Origin: Desulfobacteraceae bacterium
Lineage (GTDB): Bacteria > Desulfobacterota > DSM-4660 > Desulfatiglandales > Desulfatiglandaceae
DNA length: 64,000 nt
Reading direction: 5' to 3'
NCBI GenBank assembly: GCA_030613055.1
Contig: JAUWMR010000005.1
Span: 1-64,000, forward strand
Notes under the pieces: model-generated
Told to the model about the DNA's origin: nothing
What the model saw: the letters and a program-made list of their open reading frames with translations, nothing else
Database searches by the model: none
Position numbers and translations under genes: made by a program
In this document: one piece after another, positions 34,521-42,829 of the stretch
How positions within the stretch are numbered: position 1 is the first letter of the stretch
Layout of the letters: every line of letters starts with the position of its first letter

Positions 34521-34608
34521 AGCAACCCCGCTGTCATATTTATCCTTAACGGACTTAGACCGGTAGCTTTGCGTCCCAACCTTTCGGAAGGTTTGCCCTG
34601 TGCAGTAA
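34521..34608 (-). promoter_or_regulatory. cyclic-di-GMP-I (GEMM) riboswitch upstream of FlgC-like gene
   Basis: On the minus strand the core is near-consensus: CACAGGGCAAACC, a hairpin with a GAAA tetraloop (CTTCCGAAAGG), GTTGGGACGCAAAGCTACCGG and, after the second helix, AGCGGGGTTGC. The GAAA loop and its receptor-like partner in the second stem are typical of GEMM-I. A FliA promoter lies upstream and a terminator downstream. Confidence 0.93.
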
Positions 34609-34638
34609 AAATTTATATTTTTCAAATTACCAGATATA

Positions 34639-34665
34639 TTATCGGCATCTTTTTAAAAAACTTTA
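34639..34665 (-). promoter_or_regulatory. perfect sigma28 (FliA) promoter
   Basis: On the minus strand TAAAGTTT (34658-34665) is followed by 11 bases and then GCCGATAA (34639-34646), identical to the enterobacterial FliA consensus including spacing. Transcription would start near 34632, about 25 bases before the riboswitch aptamer. Confidence 0.9.
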
Positions 34666-34875
34666 GAAAAAAATAAATGAGCCATTTTATCCAGCTTGTG
34701 TAAAATCACTCGGTGCGAATAGAATAATAGTCAATATCATTGAATAAATTCTTTACACTTAGTTGTTCGCTCCGCATTCGCTTCTTGACACGATATCAAT
34801 ATTAAGGCTTGCTTTTTGAAAAGGGCTGTCATAAAATCTTACCAGTAAGAGATCCTAACTGCATGGAGGTTTGTC

Positions 34876-35142
34876 ATGGCAAATGTTTCAACAACAAAAA
34901 TGTCATCAAAAGGGCAAGTCGTTATTCCTGAAAATATAAGGAAACAACTGAACTTAAAGGCTGGGGCTCAATTCGTCGTTGTCGGTGAAAAGGACGTTGT
35001 CATCCTTAAGAACATAGCACCACCATCACTTGATAAATTTCGCGCTCTTATTGCTGAGGCCAGAAAAAAAGGAAAACAAGCCGGAATTAAAAAGTCTGAT
35101 ATTAGCGATGCCATTTTAAAAGCTCGAGGAAAAAGGAAATAA
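34876..35142 (+). CDS. AbrB/MazE-type antitoxin
   Basis: This 88-residue protein is the DNA-binding antitoxin of a type II pair. The N-terminal swapped-hairpin domain reads TKMSSKGQVVIPENIRKQLN then LKAGAQFVVVG (about 6-39), and the C-terminal helix (40-88) should wrap the toxin. GGAGG lies 8 bases before the ATG. Its TAA (35140-35142) overlaps the expected start of the PIN toxin. It probably represses its own promoter. Confidence 0.9.
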   Translation: MANVSTTKMSSKGQVVIPENIRKQLNLKAGAQFVVVGEKDVVILKNIAPPSLDKFRALIAEARKKGKQAGIKKSDISDAILKARGKRK

Positions 35143-35540
35143 GAATTGTCCTTGATACCAATGTGTTCATATCCGGGATATTTTTCAGTGGCCCTCCATC
35201 ACAAATACTTAAAGCATGGGGAAACCAGAGCTTTCAAATTGTACTTTCGCAACAAATCCTTCATGAATACCAACGTGTTGCAGAGGATCTATCATCTAAA
35301 TTCCCGATGATCGATATATTGCCAATTATTGAACTGGTTACAATTCATGGGCAATTCATCAATACTCAGGGTTTTGATATCTCGGTATGCGAAGACCCTG
35401 ACGACGATAAATTCATTGAATGCGCAGTCGCCGGCAAATGTAAAACAATTATCAGCGGTGATAAGCACTTATTAAAACTGACAGGATATCAAGGGATTAC
35501 TGTTTTGAATCCGCGGAATTTCGTGGACAAATATTTGTAG
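35139..35540 (+). CDS. PIN-domain ribonuclease toxin with non-canonical start
   Basis: A VapC-like PIN RNase, it is partner to the upstream antitoxin. The catalytic pattern is IVLDTNVFISG (first Asp), VAED and later CEDPDDDKFIECAVAG, and it ends GDKHLLKL. Homologues of this type usually begin MRIVLDTN. Here the matching codon is ATA at 35139, overlapping the antitoxin stop as AATAA where ATGA would be usual. No ATG, GTG or TTG exists between the upstream in-frame TAG at 35103 and the GTG at 35163, and that GTG start would drop the first catalytic Asp. The toxin is therefore either made from ATA or ATT by coupled translation, or it is dead. Confidence 0.8.
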   Translation: MRIVLDTNVFISGIFFSGPPSQILKAWGNQSFQIVLSQQILHEYQRVAEDLSSKFPMIDILPIIELVTIHGQFINTQGFDISVCEDPDDDKFIECAVAGKCKTIISGDKHLLKLTGYQGITVLNPRNFVDKYL

Positions 35541-35679
35541 TACACAAAAGCGAACCTGTCATTTCATCGGAGCGCTAAGGCACCCGGTGAATTCGTCATT
35601 CGCGCCGCCTGCGGCGGCCCCTCAAGCGGAGGCAATAAAGGGTAATAGGAGATTTTTTAGTAACCGAATCTATGCCGCT

Positions 35680-35742
35680 ATGGAATTTGAATTCGATAAA
35701 GGAAAAAGCCAAACTATCAAGAAAAATACGGGATCGAGTTAG
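35680..35742 (+). pseudogene. BrnT-like toxin N-terminal relic
   Basis: ATG at 35680 reads MEFEFDKGKSQTIKK, close to the start of BrnT/DUF497 toxins, which continue KHGIDF. A one-base loss in the A-run near 35722 breaks the frame into a stop at 35740. In the next frame KYGIELGVF continues and runs into the following gene. Only about 25 codons remain, and no BrnA antitoxin is present. Confidence 0.4.
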
Positions 35743-35753
35743 GCGTTTTTAAG

Positions 35754-36413
35754 GTGAAGGAAATGGAAGCAGAGTCTGAAAAAGACATGGATATCTATCT
35801 GAAAGCGACCGCCGCGATTGATTCAGACCACGAAAGCGTCATTAAGACCGCGGGAAATCTCACAAGGGCGTGCTCGACGGATGCGGAAAAGGCCGTTAAG
35901 CTATTCTACTTTGTTCGGGATTCAGTCCGCTACAACCTCTTTATGATATCAGTATTTAAAGAGGACTTCACGGCATCCCGGATTTTAAAATGGGGAAAGG
36001 GCTACTGTGTCCAGAAGGCGGTTCTTCTTACGGCCCTTGGAAGGGCGTCCGGCATCCCGAGTCGCCTGGTGTTTGCAAAGATCAAAAACCATCTCGTCCC
36101 TGACCACATCATTCGGCAGTTAAAAACCAACATCTTCCCCAGGCACGGGTACAACCAGTTTTTCTTGAACGGAAAATGGATAAGCGCCGCCGCGACATTT
36201 GACAAAGCCCTGTGTGACAAAAACAGACTGCCCACAGTTGAATTTGACGGCAAGACAGATGCCATTTTGCCTGAGAGTGATCTGAAAGGCCGGCCCTACA
36301 TCGAATATATTGAGAAATTCCCTCCCAGGGAGGACCTCCCGTTTGATTGGATCTACGCGAAAATCTCAAGGATCGTGGGCACGGACAAGCGGCCCTGGTT
36401 AAATAGGACATGA
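35754..36413 (+). CDS. transglutaminase-like domain protein
   Basis: A 219-residue cytoplasmic protein of the transglutaminase-like superfamily. The catalytic Cys lies in KWGKGYCVQKAVLLTALGRA (about 82-101), the His in FPRHGYNQFFLNGKW (about 128-142), and the Asp in SAAATFDKALC (about 144-154). The pattern WGxGxCxxKAxLL is common in bacterial members. The frame opens with GTG at 35754; an ATG at 35763 with AAGG 8 bases upstream is an equally good start. Substrate and partner are unknown. A BrnT relic lies just upstream. Confidence 0.85.
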   Translation: MKEMEAESEKDMDIYLKATAAIDSDHESVIKTAGNLTRACSTDAEKAVKLFYFVRDSVRYNLFMISVFKEDFTASRILKWGKGYCVQKAVLLTALGRASGIPSRLVFAKIKNHLVPDHIIRQLKTNIFPRHGYNQFFLNGKWISAAATFDKALCDKNRLPTVEFDGKTDAILPESDLKGRPYIEYIEKFPPREDLPFDWIYAKISRIVGTDKRPWLNRT

Positions 36414-36500
36414 GTAAAAGGCGTACCGTTTCAACGGCACATCAGATCATAAGTCAGCCATCGTTGCCCATGAGTTCACCAAGTGCCGCCTGTGCAACAC

Positions 36501-37445
36501 CTATCGAGTCCTTTCCTGCGCGGCTATTTGATTAACAATCAATTCCCCTGCTTTCTCACTGTGTGTTTCCCTATTGCTCTCCATAATCTCCAGTCTGGCA
36601 CACTGCATTAATGCAACCATCCTTTTCATAACGTCCAGACCATGTAATATATCACTGCTCGCGCCAATGATCAGCACCGGGGCCTTGACCTCAGGTAGTT
36701 TATCCCACAATTTGTAGTTCCTCAGTGCCCAGGCGTTGGCTTTCAGTCTCTTTGGCTCCGCCGCATCAAGAGTCCCCTCATATTTCTTTACCTGCTCTGA
36801 TTCTCTGTGCTTGTCCAGGCGAATATTGCGCAAATACCATTTCAATCCTGGTTTGATCGCGGTATATACGGAGGGGGGCAACAATCGAATCAGAGGCAAA
36901 GACCAGACAGGAAATGGGAATTCAGCGTTAGGCCCTATCAATATAGCCTGGCATGGCTGTCTCAGATTTTGACTCAGATAATCGAGAATAATCGTTGAAC
37001 CTAAAGAACTGCCAACAAAATAAAAAGGCCATTTAAGAGAAACTCTCTGCTTTAATACTTCATGAATATCCAGGCTCATGCGGGCAACAGAAAATTCAAC
37101 CGAATCTTCCGGTAACCTGGCGCTCACTTTTTCCCTTGTTTCGATATAGATTGTTCGATAACGGGGGGTTAGTTGCTTGAGTACGCCCTGCCAGCCACTG
37201 ATTAATGAAATCCAGCCGGCCACAAAGACAACAGCCGGTTTCTCAGGCTCATCACCTTCGGGCAGAAAATCAATCACCTTCAGGGCAACACCGTCAGAGA
37301 CCTCAACATAGTCTTCGGTTACCTTAACCCCTGTATCAGTATATTGCCTATAGGACATTGAATTTGACACGTTGAGTTTAATATTGGACATCAAACTGAA
37401 ATCCCCAGCTAACTTCGCCATCTTTGTCTTTGGCCAATAGCACAC
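36501..37445 (-). CDS. alpha/beta hydrolase
   Basis: This 314-residue protein has the alpha/beta-hydrolase fold. PAVVFVAGW (about 70) carries the oxyanion region, the nucleophile elbow is FVGSSLGSTIIL (Ser about 145), the acid is likely in VLIIGASSDILHGL (about 255), and the His in ESNRETHSEKAG (about 298). The start is a GTG at 37445 with AGGA close by; an ATG at 37391 with GGGGA upstream would remove 18 residues. No signal peptide is clear. The substrate is unknown, although lipid esters are likely in this family. It stands alone, convergent with the transglutaminase gene. Confidence 0.85.
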   Translation of the reverse strand: MCYWPKTKMAKLAGDFSLMSNIKLNVSNSMSYRQYTDTGVKVTEDYVEVSDGVALKVIDFLPEGDEPEKPAVVFVAGWISLISGWQGVLKQLTPRYRTIYIETREKVSARLPEDSVEFSVARMSLDIHEVLKQRVSLKWPFYFVGSSLGSTIILDYLSQNLRQPCQAILIGPNAEFPFPVWSLPLIRLLPPSVYTAIKPGLKWYLRNIRLDKHRESEQVKKYEGTLDAAEPKRLKANAWALRNYKLWDKLPEVKAPVLIIGASSDILHGLDVMKRMVALMQCARLEIMESNRETHSEKAGELIVNQIAAQERTR

Positions 37446-37650
37446 CGTTTCCTACTTTACCACAAAAATTAAACCGGCCTTCCTTCAGACCCTCCTTCAC
37501 AGGAACGTTACCCGTTTGACAGGCACGGGATACTTCTGCTAATATATCAATCTATTAGTAAGTTTCACGTATGGACATTATACTATCGGAATCTATATGA
37601 AAAATGTTATTAACCACTTTATAAAATCTCATAAGAAAGGAGTATATATC

Positions 37651-38412
37651 GTGAAATGTGTTGGAATTTTCTTTTTTACCGCTGTTTTAATTCTTGTTTC
37701 ATCAATCGCTTTCGCAGGTTGGGTGATTCACTATGGGGGCGACTCCATGATGGAACCGACGACTTCTTACATTCAAAACAACATGATGCGCCAGGGCATT
37801 GGGAGTATTGTCACCATCATGGATATAAACAGGGAGTGGATCTTCTACATCAATCCGAAAAATAAGACTTACTGGGGCGGTCCGGCCTCAGAGGTTCATA
37901 AAGCAGGCCAGGCCGAGGCACAAAAGGCTATGGAAGACATGCTGAAGAATCTGCCTCCGGAGCAGCGAGAGGCGATAAAGAAGGCTATGGGCCGGAAGGG
38001 CCAGTCGGATGAGCAAACCGGGTTCCAGGCCTCCCTGGATGTCAAGAATACAAAAAGGACCGCCGTCATCGCCGGGCACAAATGTCGACAGTATGAGGTC
38101 TTATCCGATGGCCAACTGGTTATGGAGTTATGGATCGCCAAAAGTGTCTCGGTGTCCAAAGAGTTGGATGCCAAGAAATTTGCTCAAATGATGGCCAAGT
38201 TATCTAAGAGTGGTGGTGGGAAAAGCCCCATGACTTCACCTAAGGTTCAGGCATTGTGGCAGGAAGGCTATCCTCTTAAGCATGTGATACACGTCATGGG
38301 GCGGGCTAATACGATGGAGGCAACCAAGGTGGAGCAGAAGTCAATCCCCTCCGAATTATTCAAGGTGCCTGCCGGCTACAAGAAAGTCGGTTTTATGGAG
38401 GCCATGCAATAG
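37651..38412 (+). CDS. exported protein, DUF4412-like
   Basis: This is a 253-residue envelope protein. I chose the GTG at 37651 because AGAAAGGAG lies just upstream and the residues that follow form a clean signal peptide (KCVGIFFFTAVLILVSSIAF, cleaved near AFAG); the longer ATG start at 37597 lacks a site. The mature domain has WIFYINPKNKTYWGG and KTAVIAGHKCRQYEVLS, ending VPAGYKKV. This is the same plan as the DUF4412 protein at 59604-60248 (IYRKDKN, GYICDKYRYD, IPEGYQK). It is probably a periplasmic or outer-membrane-linked protein of unknown role. Confidence 0.8.
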   Translation: MKCVGIFFFTAVLILVSSIAFAGWVIHYGGDSMMEPTTSYIQNNMMRQGIGSIVTIMDINREWIFYINPKNKTYWGGPASEVHKAGQAEAQKAMEDMLKNLPPEQREAIKKAMGRKGQSDEQTGFQASLDVKNTKRTAVIAGHKCRQYEVLSDGQLVMELWIAKSVSVSKELDAKKFAQMMAKLSKSGGGKSPMTSPKVQALWQEGYPLKHVIHVMGRANTMEATKVEQKSIPSELFKVPAGYKKVGFMEAMQ

Positions 38413-38494
38413 TCACATAAATTAGGATCATCTCCAAATTGGTTGATGATTCTGAGAGGATTCAAGGGGCCAAGGATTCAAGGATTCCAGTGAA

Positions 38495-38674
38495 ATGCTC
38501 AAAAACTATAAAGAATTGATGGTTTGGCAAAAGTCTTATCGGCTATGTCTCGGCATTTACAAGATAGTAAAGCATCCACGCCCATCGAAGATCCCGCTAT
38601 GCGGGGAAGGACATGGTTTTAAAATCGAAATCAATAGAGGGAGGTATTATGGCAATAAAGGCAGCCTTCGATAA
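38495..38674 (+). pseudogene. four-helix-bundle (S23-like) protein relic
   Basis: ATG at 38495 reads MLKNYKELMVWQKSYRLCLG and then IYKIVK, the start of the four-helix-bundle family related to 23S rRNA intervening-sequence proteins. After about 27 codons the similarity stops and the frame runs through unrelated sequence to a stop at 38674, overlapping the DUF1846 start. The family is about 120 residues, so most is gone. Confidence 0.6.
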
Positions 38675-40166
38675 TGAAAAATATATAACTGAGCAGACAT
38701 CTGCGATTCTTGAAAGGGTTAATAAATCAGGCGATAAGCTTTACCTCGAATTCGGCGGAAAACTCCTCTATGACTATCATGCTTCCAGGGTCTTACCCGG
38801 ATATGATCCAAATATTAAAATGAGGCTTCTTCTGGATTTGAAAGATAAAGCGGATATTCTACTTTGTATTTATGCAGGAGATATTGAAAGAAAAAAAATG
38901 AGGGCGGATTTTGGTATAACCTATGACTCCGAGGCCCTTAAATTAATAGACGACTTAAGAGGATGGGGAATAGATGTCCTTGGAGTCGTCATTACCCGTT
39001 TTAACAGCCAGCCTGCTGCTCAATTATTTAAGAATAAATTGGAAAGGAGAAATATAAAGGTCTATACCCATCAATATACAAAAGGGTATCCTACAGACAT
39101 AGATTTAATCGTAAGTGATGAAGGCTATGGGGCCAATGAATACATTCCGACGGAGAAACCTCTGGTCATTGTTACAGGCCCTGGCCCCGGTAGTGGAAAG
39201 TTAGCCACATGTCTTTCTCAGGTATATCATGACTACAGGAGAGGAATAAATTCAGGATATGCAAAATTTGAAACCTTTCCTATATGGAATTTGCCCATTA
39301 ATCATCCGGTAAATATGGCATATGAGGCAGCAACAGCGGATATTAATGATTTCAACCTCATTGATCCATTCCATCTGGAAGCTTACAATAAAAAAGCTGT
39401 TAACTATAATCGTGATGTGGAAGTATTTCCTATCCTTAAAAGGATATTGAAAAAAATAAGTGGCGGTGAGTCAGTTTATCAATCACCAACAGATATGGGT
39501 GTGAATCGAGCAGGTTTTGCGATAACGGATGATGCTCTCATAAGGGAAGCTTCCAAGCAGGAAGTGATTAGGCGATATTTTCGATATCGATGTGAATATG
39601 TGATGGGATTAACGAATAAAGAAACCGTCCAGAGGGTAGAACTCCTTATAAAAGATTTTAGTCTTGGACCCGAGGACAGGAGTGTTGTTAAACCGGCTCG
39701 CCAGGCCGGTTTAGAAGCGCAGGAAAAAGATAAGGGGAGTGAAGGCATTTATTGTGGTGCGGCCATAGAGTTAAAGGACGGAACTATTGTGACCGGTAGC
39801 AATTCCCCGCATCTTCATGCGGCATCCAGCCTTATTCTTCATGCTATTAAGCATCTTGCAGAAATTCCTGATAAGATTAAACTGCTGCCACCAAATATCA
39901 TAGAATCGGTTAGAAATCTCAAAACGCAAATTTTAAATGAGAAAACCCTCAGTCTGGACTTGGTTGAAGCGCTCATCGCACTCAGCATCAGTGCAACGAC
40001 AAATCCTGCGGCTCAATTAGCTATGGAAAATTTAGTCGATCTACAGGGTTGCGAGGTCCATGTAACCCATATCCCCACTCCAGGTGATGAAGCAGGTTTG
40101 AGACGTCTTGGCGTTAATCTGACCAGCGATCCTAGTTTTTCCACAAAAGATCTTTTTGTCGCGTGA
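38649..40166 (+). CDS. DUF1846 family protein
   Basis: A 505-residue cytoplasmic protein of a conserved family without an established function. Family-typical stretches are AAFDNEKYITEQTSAILERV at the start, YLEFGGKLLYDYHASRVLPG (about 34), VTGPGPGSGKLATCLSQVYH (about 179), a P-loop-like segment, and the TGSNSPHLHAASSLILHAIK part (about 376). I chose the ATG at 38649 with GGGAGG upstream; 38613 is unlikely. It is convergent with asnS, with 17 bases between stops. The family has been linked to nucleotide-fold proteins by structure, but I infer no reaction. Confidence 0.92.
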   Translation: MAIKAAFDNEKYITEQTSAILERVNKSGDKLYLEFGGKLLYDYHASRVLPGYDPNIKMRLLLDLKDKADILLCIYAGDIERKKMRADFGITYDSEALKLIDDLRGWGIDVLGVVITRFNSQPAAQLFKNKLERRNIKVYTHQYTKGYPTDIDLIVSDEGYGANEYIPTEKPLVIVTGPGPGSGKLATCLSQVYHDYRRGINSGYAKFETFPIWNLPINHPVNMAYEAATADINDFNLIDPFHLEAYNKKAVNYNRDVEVFPILKRILKKISGGESVYQSPTDMGVNRAGFAITDDALIREASKQEVIRRYFRYRCEYVMGLTNKETVQRVELLIKDFSLGPEDRSVVKPARQAGLEAQEKDKGSEGIYCGAAIELKDGTIVTGSNSPHLHAASSLILHAIKHLAEIPDKIKLLPPNIIESVRNLKTQILNEKTLSLDLVEALIALSISATTNPAAQLAMENLVDLQGCEVHVTHIPTPGDEAGLRRLGVNLTSDPSFSTKDLFVA

Positions 40167-40183
40167 ACATACCTAAACACGGA

Positions 40184-41575
40184 TCAAAAGCTCACATTGC
40201 CGGGTGTTCTCGGGAAAGGAATAACGTCCCGGATATTGGCAAGGCCGGTGATAAATTGTATAAGGCGTTCGAATCCAAGGCCAAAACCGGCGTGGGGCAC
40301 AGAACCGAACTTCCTCAGTTCCAGATACCACCAGTAATCATCCGGATTAAGTCCCGCTTCTTTGATCCTTTCAACAAGGATATCATGGTCATCTTCTCTC
40401 TGGCTGCCCCCGATGATTTCTCCGATCTTGGGCACGAGCACATCCATGGCCCGGACCGTCTTTTTGTCTTCATTTAACTTCATATAAAAGGCCTTGATCT
40501 CTTTTGGATAATCAGTCAGGACAACCGGTTTATTAAAAACCTTTTCACAAAGGTATCTCTCATGCTCTGACTGTAGATCCATTCCCCAGCTTACGGGGAA
40601 CTCAAATTTTTCCTTGGCCTCAGACAGAATTTTCACTCCTTCTGTATAAGTCAGATATTCAAAATCCTGCGCGACCAGGGTTTCAAGGGTATCTATTACT
40701 GAGGAATCAATAAAACGATTGAAAAACACCATATCTTCTTCGCAGTTTTCAAGCACATAACCGAAGATGTATTTGAGAAACTCCACGGCTAAGGTCCTAT
40801 CCCCTTCGAGATCACAGAAGGCCATCTCAGGTTCAACCATCCAGAATTCAGCCAAATGACGTGATGTATTTGAATTCTCCGCCCTGAAGGTCGGGCCGAA
40901 TGTGTACACATCTCCCATGGCAAGGGCATATATTTCCGCTTCAAGCTGGCCGCTCACTGTCAGGTTAGCAGGACCATGAAAAAAATCCCGCCCAAAATCC
41001 ACAAGTCCATCCTTTTTAGGGATCTCATCTAAGTTAAAGGCGGTTACCTTGAACATCTCCCCGGCCCCCTCACAGTCGCTCCCGGTAATAATAGGAGTAT
41101 GGAGATATATAAAACCCTTTCCCTGAAAAAATGCATGAATGGCTTGGCTCATGGCATTCCTTATCCTTGCCACAGCGCCGAATGTATTTGTCCGTGGTCT
41201 CAAGTGGGCAATGGTTCTTAAGAATTCAAATGAGTGTCGTTTTTTCTGAAGCGGGTAGGTGTCAGGATCGGCCCATCCTAAGACCTCGATCTCATCGGCT
41301 TGAAGCTCAATTTTCTGACCCTTGCCGGGAGAGGCCACAAGGGCTCCAGCAATTTTAACAGAGCAGCCTGTCTGTAACTTGAGGATTTCATTTTCATAGT
41401 TGGGCAGTTTATCGGCCGCTATGACCTGGAGAGAGCTCAGGCAGGACCCATCATTGACTTCAATAAAGGAAAACCCACCCTTAGAGTCTCTCCTGGTCCT
41501 GACCCAGCCCATTACTGTTATGTGGGTGCCACTGTTTTCCGAAGACAGGATTTCAGCGATTCTTGTCCTTTTCAA
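40184..41575 (-). CDS. asnS: asparaginyl-tRNA synthetase
   Basis: This class IIb synthetase charges tRNA-Asn. The 463-residue protein has an N-terminal OB anticodon-binding fold ([20 protein letters not shown], about 18-37) and the catalytic domain with motif 1 ([15 protein letters not shown]). Motif 2 is [20 protein letters not shown] with VEPEMAF (about 228-255), and motif 3 is [15 protein letters not shown] (about 433). The AENS and EPEMAF pattern separates it from AspS. Length is normal. Its own synthetase argues against, but does not exclude, the transamidation route to Asn-tRNA. Confidence 0.96.
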   Translation of the reverse strand: MKRTRIAEILSSENSGTHITVMGWVRTRRDSKGGFSFIEVNDGSCLSSLQVIAADKLPNYENEILKLQTGCSVKIAGALVASPGKGQKIELQADEIEVLGWADPDTYPLQKKRHSFEFLRTIAHLRPRTNTFGAVARIRNAMSQAIHAFFQGKGFIYLHTPIITGSDCEGAGEMFKVTAFNLDEIPKKDGLVDFGRDFFHGPANLTVSGQLEAEIYALAMGDVYTFGPTFRAENSNTSRHLAEFWMVEPEMAFCDLEGDRTLAVEFLKYIFGYVLENCEEDMVFFNRFIDSSVIDTLETLVAQDFEYLTYTEGVKILSEAKEKFEFPVSWGMDLQSEHERYLCEKVFNKPVVLTDYPKEIKAFYMKLNEDKKTVRAMDVLVPKIGEIIGGSQREDDHDILVERIKEAGLNPDDYWWYLELRKFGSVPHAGFGLGFERLIQFITGLANIRDVIPFPRTPGNVSF

Positions 41576-41609
41576 AACGGATAACCTCGATTGCTCAGAA
41601 GAACCCTTT

Positions 41610-41656
41610 TTTTAAGCGGCGAAGCCGCGCTGTATAGAATTGCGAAGCAATTCTAT
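41610..41656. repeat. pair of TTCG-loop hairpins between asnS and serC
   Basis: On the minus strand, directly after the serC stop, ATAGAATTGC-TTCG-CAATTCTAT forms a hairpin with a stable tetraloop, followed by GCGGC-TTCG-CCGC. The first stem begins inside the serC stop codon. No T-run follows on the minus strand, so these may stabilise the mRNA 3' end or mark a short palindromic repeat rather than act as a classic terminator. Confidence 0.5.
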
Positions 41657-42738
41657 CCTTCTTTCTTTTCAAATTCTACCATAAATTCCACAAGGGCCTT
41701 CACCCCATCGATACCTGTTGCATTGTAAATAGAGGCACGGCAACCGCCTACAGAACGATGGCCTTTAAGTCCTCCTAAATCCTCCTTCAATGCTTCGGCA
41801 ACAAATTTCTTTTCAAGATCTTCGCTTGGAAGCCTGAAAGTCACATTCATTAGTGAACGGCTATCCTTTTCAGTGGTGCCCTGATAAAAGTCGGATTGGT
41901 CAAAAAAATCATAGAGCATTCCTGCCTTTTCCCTGTTGATCTCTTCCATCTTTTCCAGCCCGCCGATGGTCTCTTCAAGCCATTTTAAAACGAGATTGAT
42001 TGTATAGACGATCATGCATGCGGGCGTATTGAACATAGAATTTTTTTCGGAAAACGTGGAATACTTAAGCATGGTAGGGATGTTATCCGGGACCCTGTCT
42101 AACATGTCCTTCCGTATAATGACCATGGCCGTTCCTGACGGCCCGATGTTTTTCTGTGCACCAGCATAGATTAGTCCGAAAGGTCTAACATCAAACCTGC
42201 GGCTCATGATGTCGGAAGACATATCACAAATAATAGGCACATCACCACTTTCAGGGAATTGGGCCCACTGGGTCCCCTTTATGGTATTATTTGAAGTAAT
42301 ATGTAGATAAGCTGCATCGTCGTCAACCTTGAAGTCATTCGGAATATAGGAATAATTCCTGTCCTCCGATGAGGCGATCACACGGACATCCTTGCCCTGG
42401 ATCTTTGCCTCCTTAATGGCCTTAGTAGACCATGTGCCGGTATCAATGAAATCCACCGGCTTATTCTCCAATGCCAAATTCATAGGGATCATACAGAACT
42501 GGAGACTGGCCCCACCCTGGATAAAAACGACATGGAAATCATCCCCGAGATCAAGGAGCTTTTTGGTCCTTTCAACCGCTTCATTTATGACATCATCAAA
42601 CCACTTTGACCTGTGGCTCACCTCTAAAATGGACATGCCGGAGCCTTTGAAGTCCAGCATTTCTTCCTGTATTTCCTCTAACACAGGCAGTGGTAACGCC
42701 GCCGGACCGGCATTAAAATTGTGAACTCTTTTTCCCAT
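41653..42738 (-). CDS. serC: phosphoserine aminotransferase
   Basis: This PLP enzyme converts 3-phosphohydroxypyruvate to phosphoserine (and acts in PLP synthesis in some species). The 361-residue protein has the family start HNFNAGPAALPLPVLEEI, FIQGGASLQF (about 73), TGTWSTKAIKEA, DMSSDIMSR and the PLP lysine in YAGAQKNIGPSG (about 193). It ends GHRSVGGCRASIYNA with substrate-binding Arg residues. AAAGGAG precedes the ATG. It is transcribed with asnS downstream, and cooC is upstream on the same strand. Confidence 0.96.
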   Translation of the reverse strand: MGKRVHNFNAGPAALPLPVLEEIQEEMLDFKGSGMSILEVSHRSKWFDDVINEAVERTKKLLDLGDDFHVVFIQGGASLQFCMIPMNLALENKPVDFIDTGTWSTKAIKEAKIQGKDVRVIASSEDRNYSYIPNDFKVDDDAAYLHITSNNTIKGTQWAQFPESGDVPIICDMSSDIMSRRFDVRPFGLIYAGAQKNIGPSGTAMVIIRKDMLDRVPDNIPTMLKYSTFSEKNSMFNTPACMIVYTINLVLKWLEETIGGLEKMEEINREKAGMLYDFFDQSDFYQGTTEKDSRSLMNVTFRLPSEDLEKKFVAEALKEDLGGLKGHRSVGGCRASIYNATGIDGVKALVEFMVEFEKKEG

Positions 42739-42829
42739 AGCAAAATCTCCTTTAGTAAATATTGTTGAGCGTTAAGCATTGAGAGTTCCATGTTACGAAC
42801 TTTCATATCAATGGCTGCTGCAAACCATA

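Noticed and set aside
35163-35540. GTG start for the PIN toxin
   Set aside because: It would remove the first catalytic Asp that all PIN nucleases need; upstream codons encode the expected IVLDT.
36414-36500. Possible coding relic after the transglutaminase gene (frame with TKCRLCNTYRV)
   Set aside because: Too short, no start and no recognised family.
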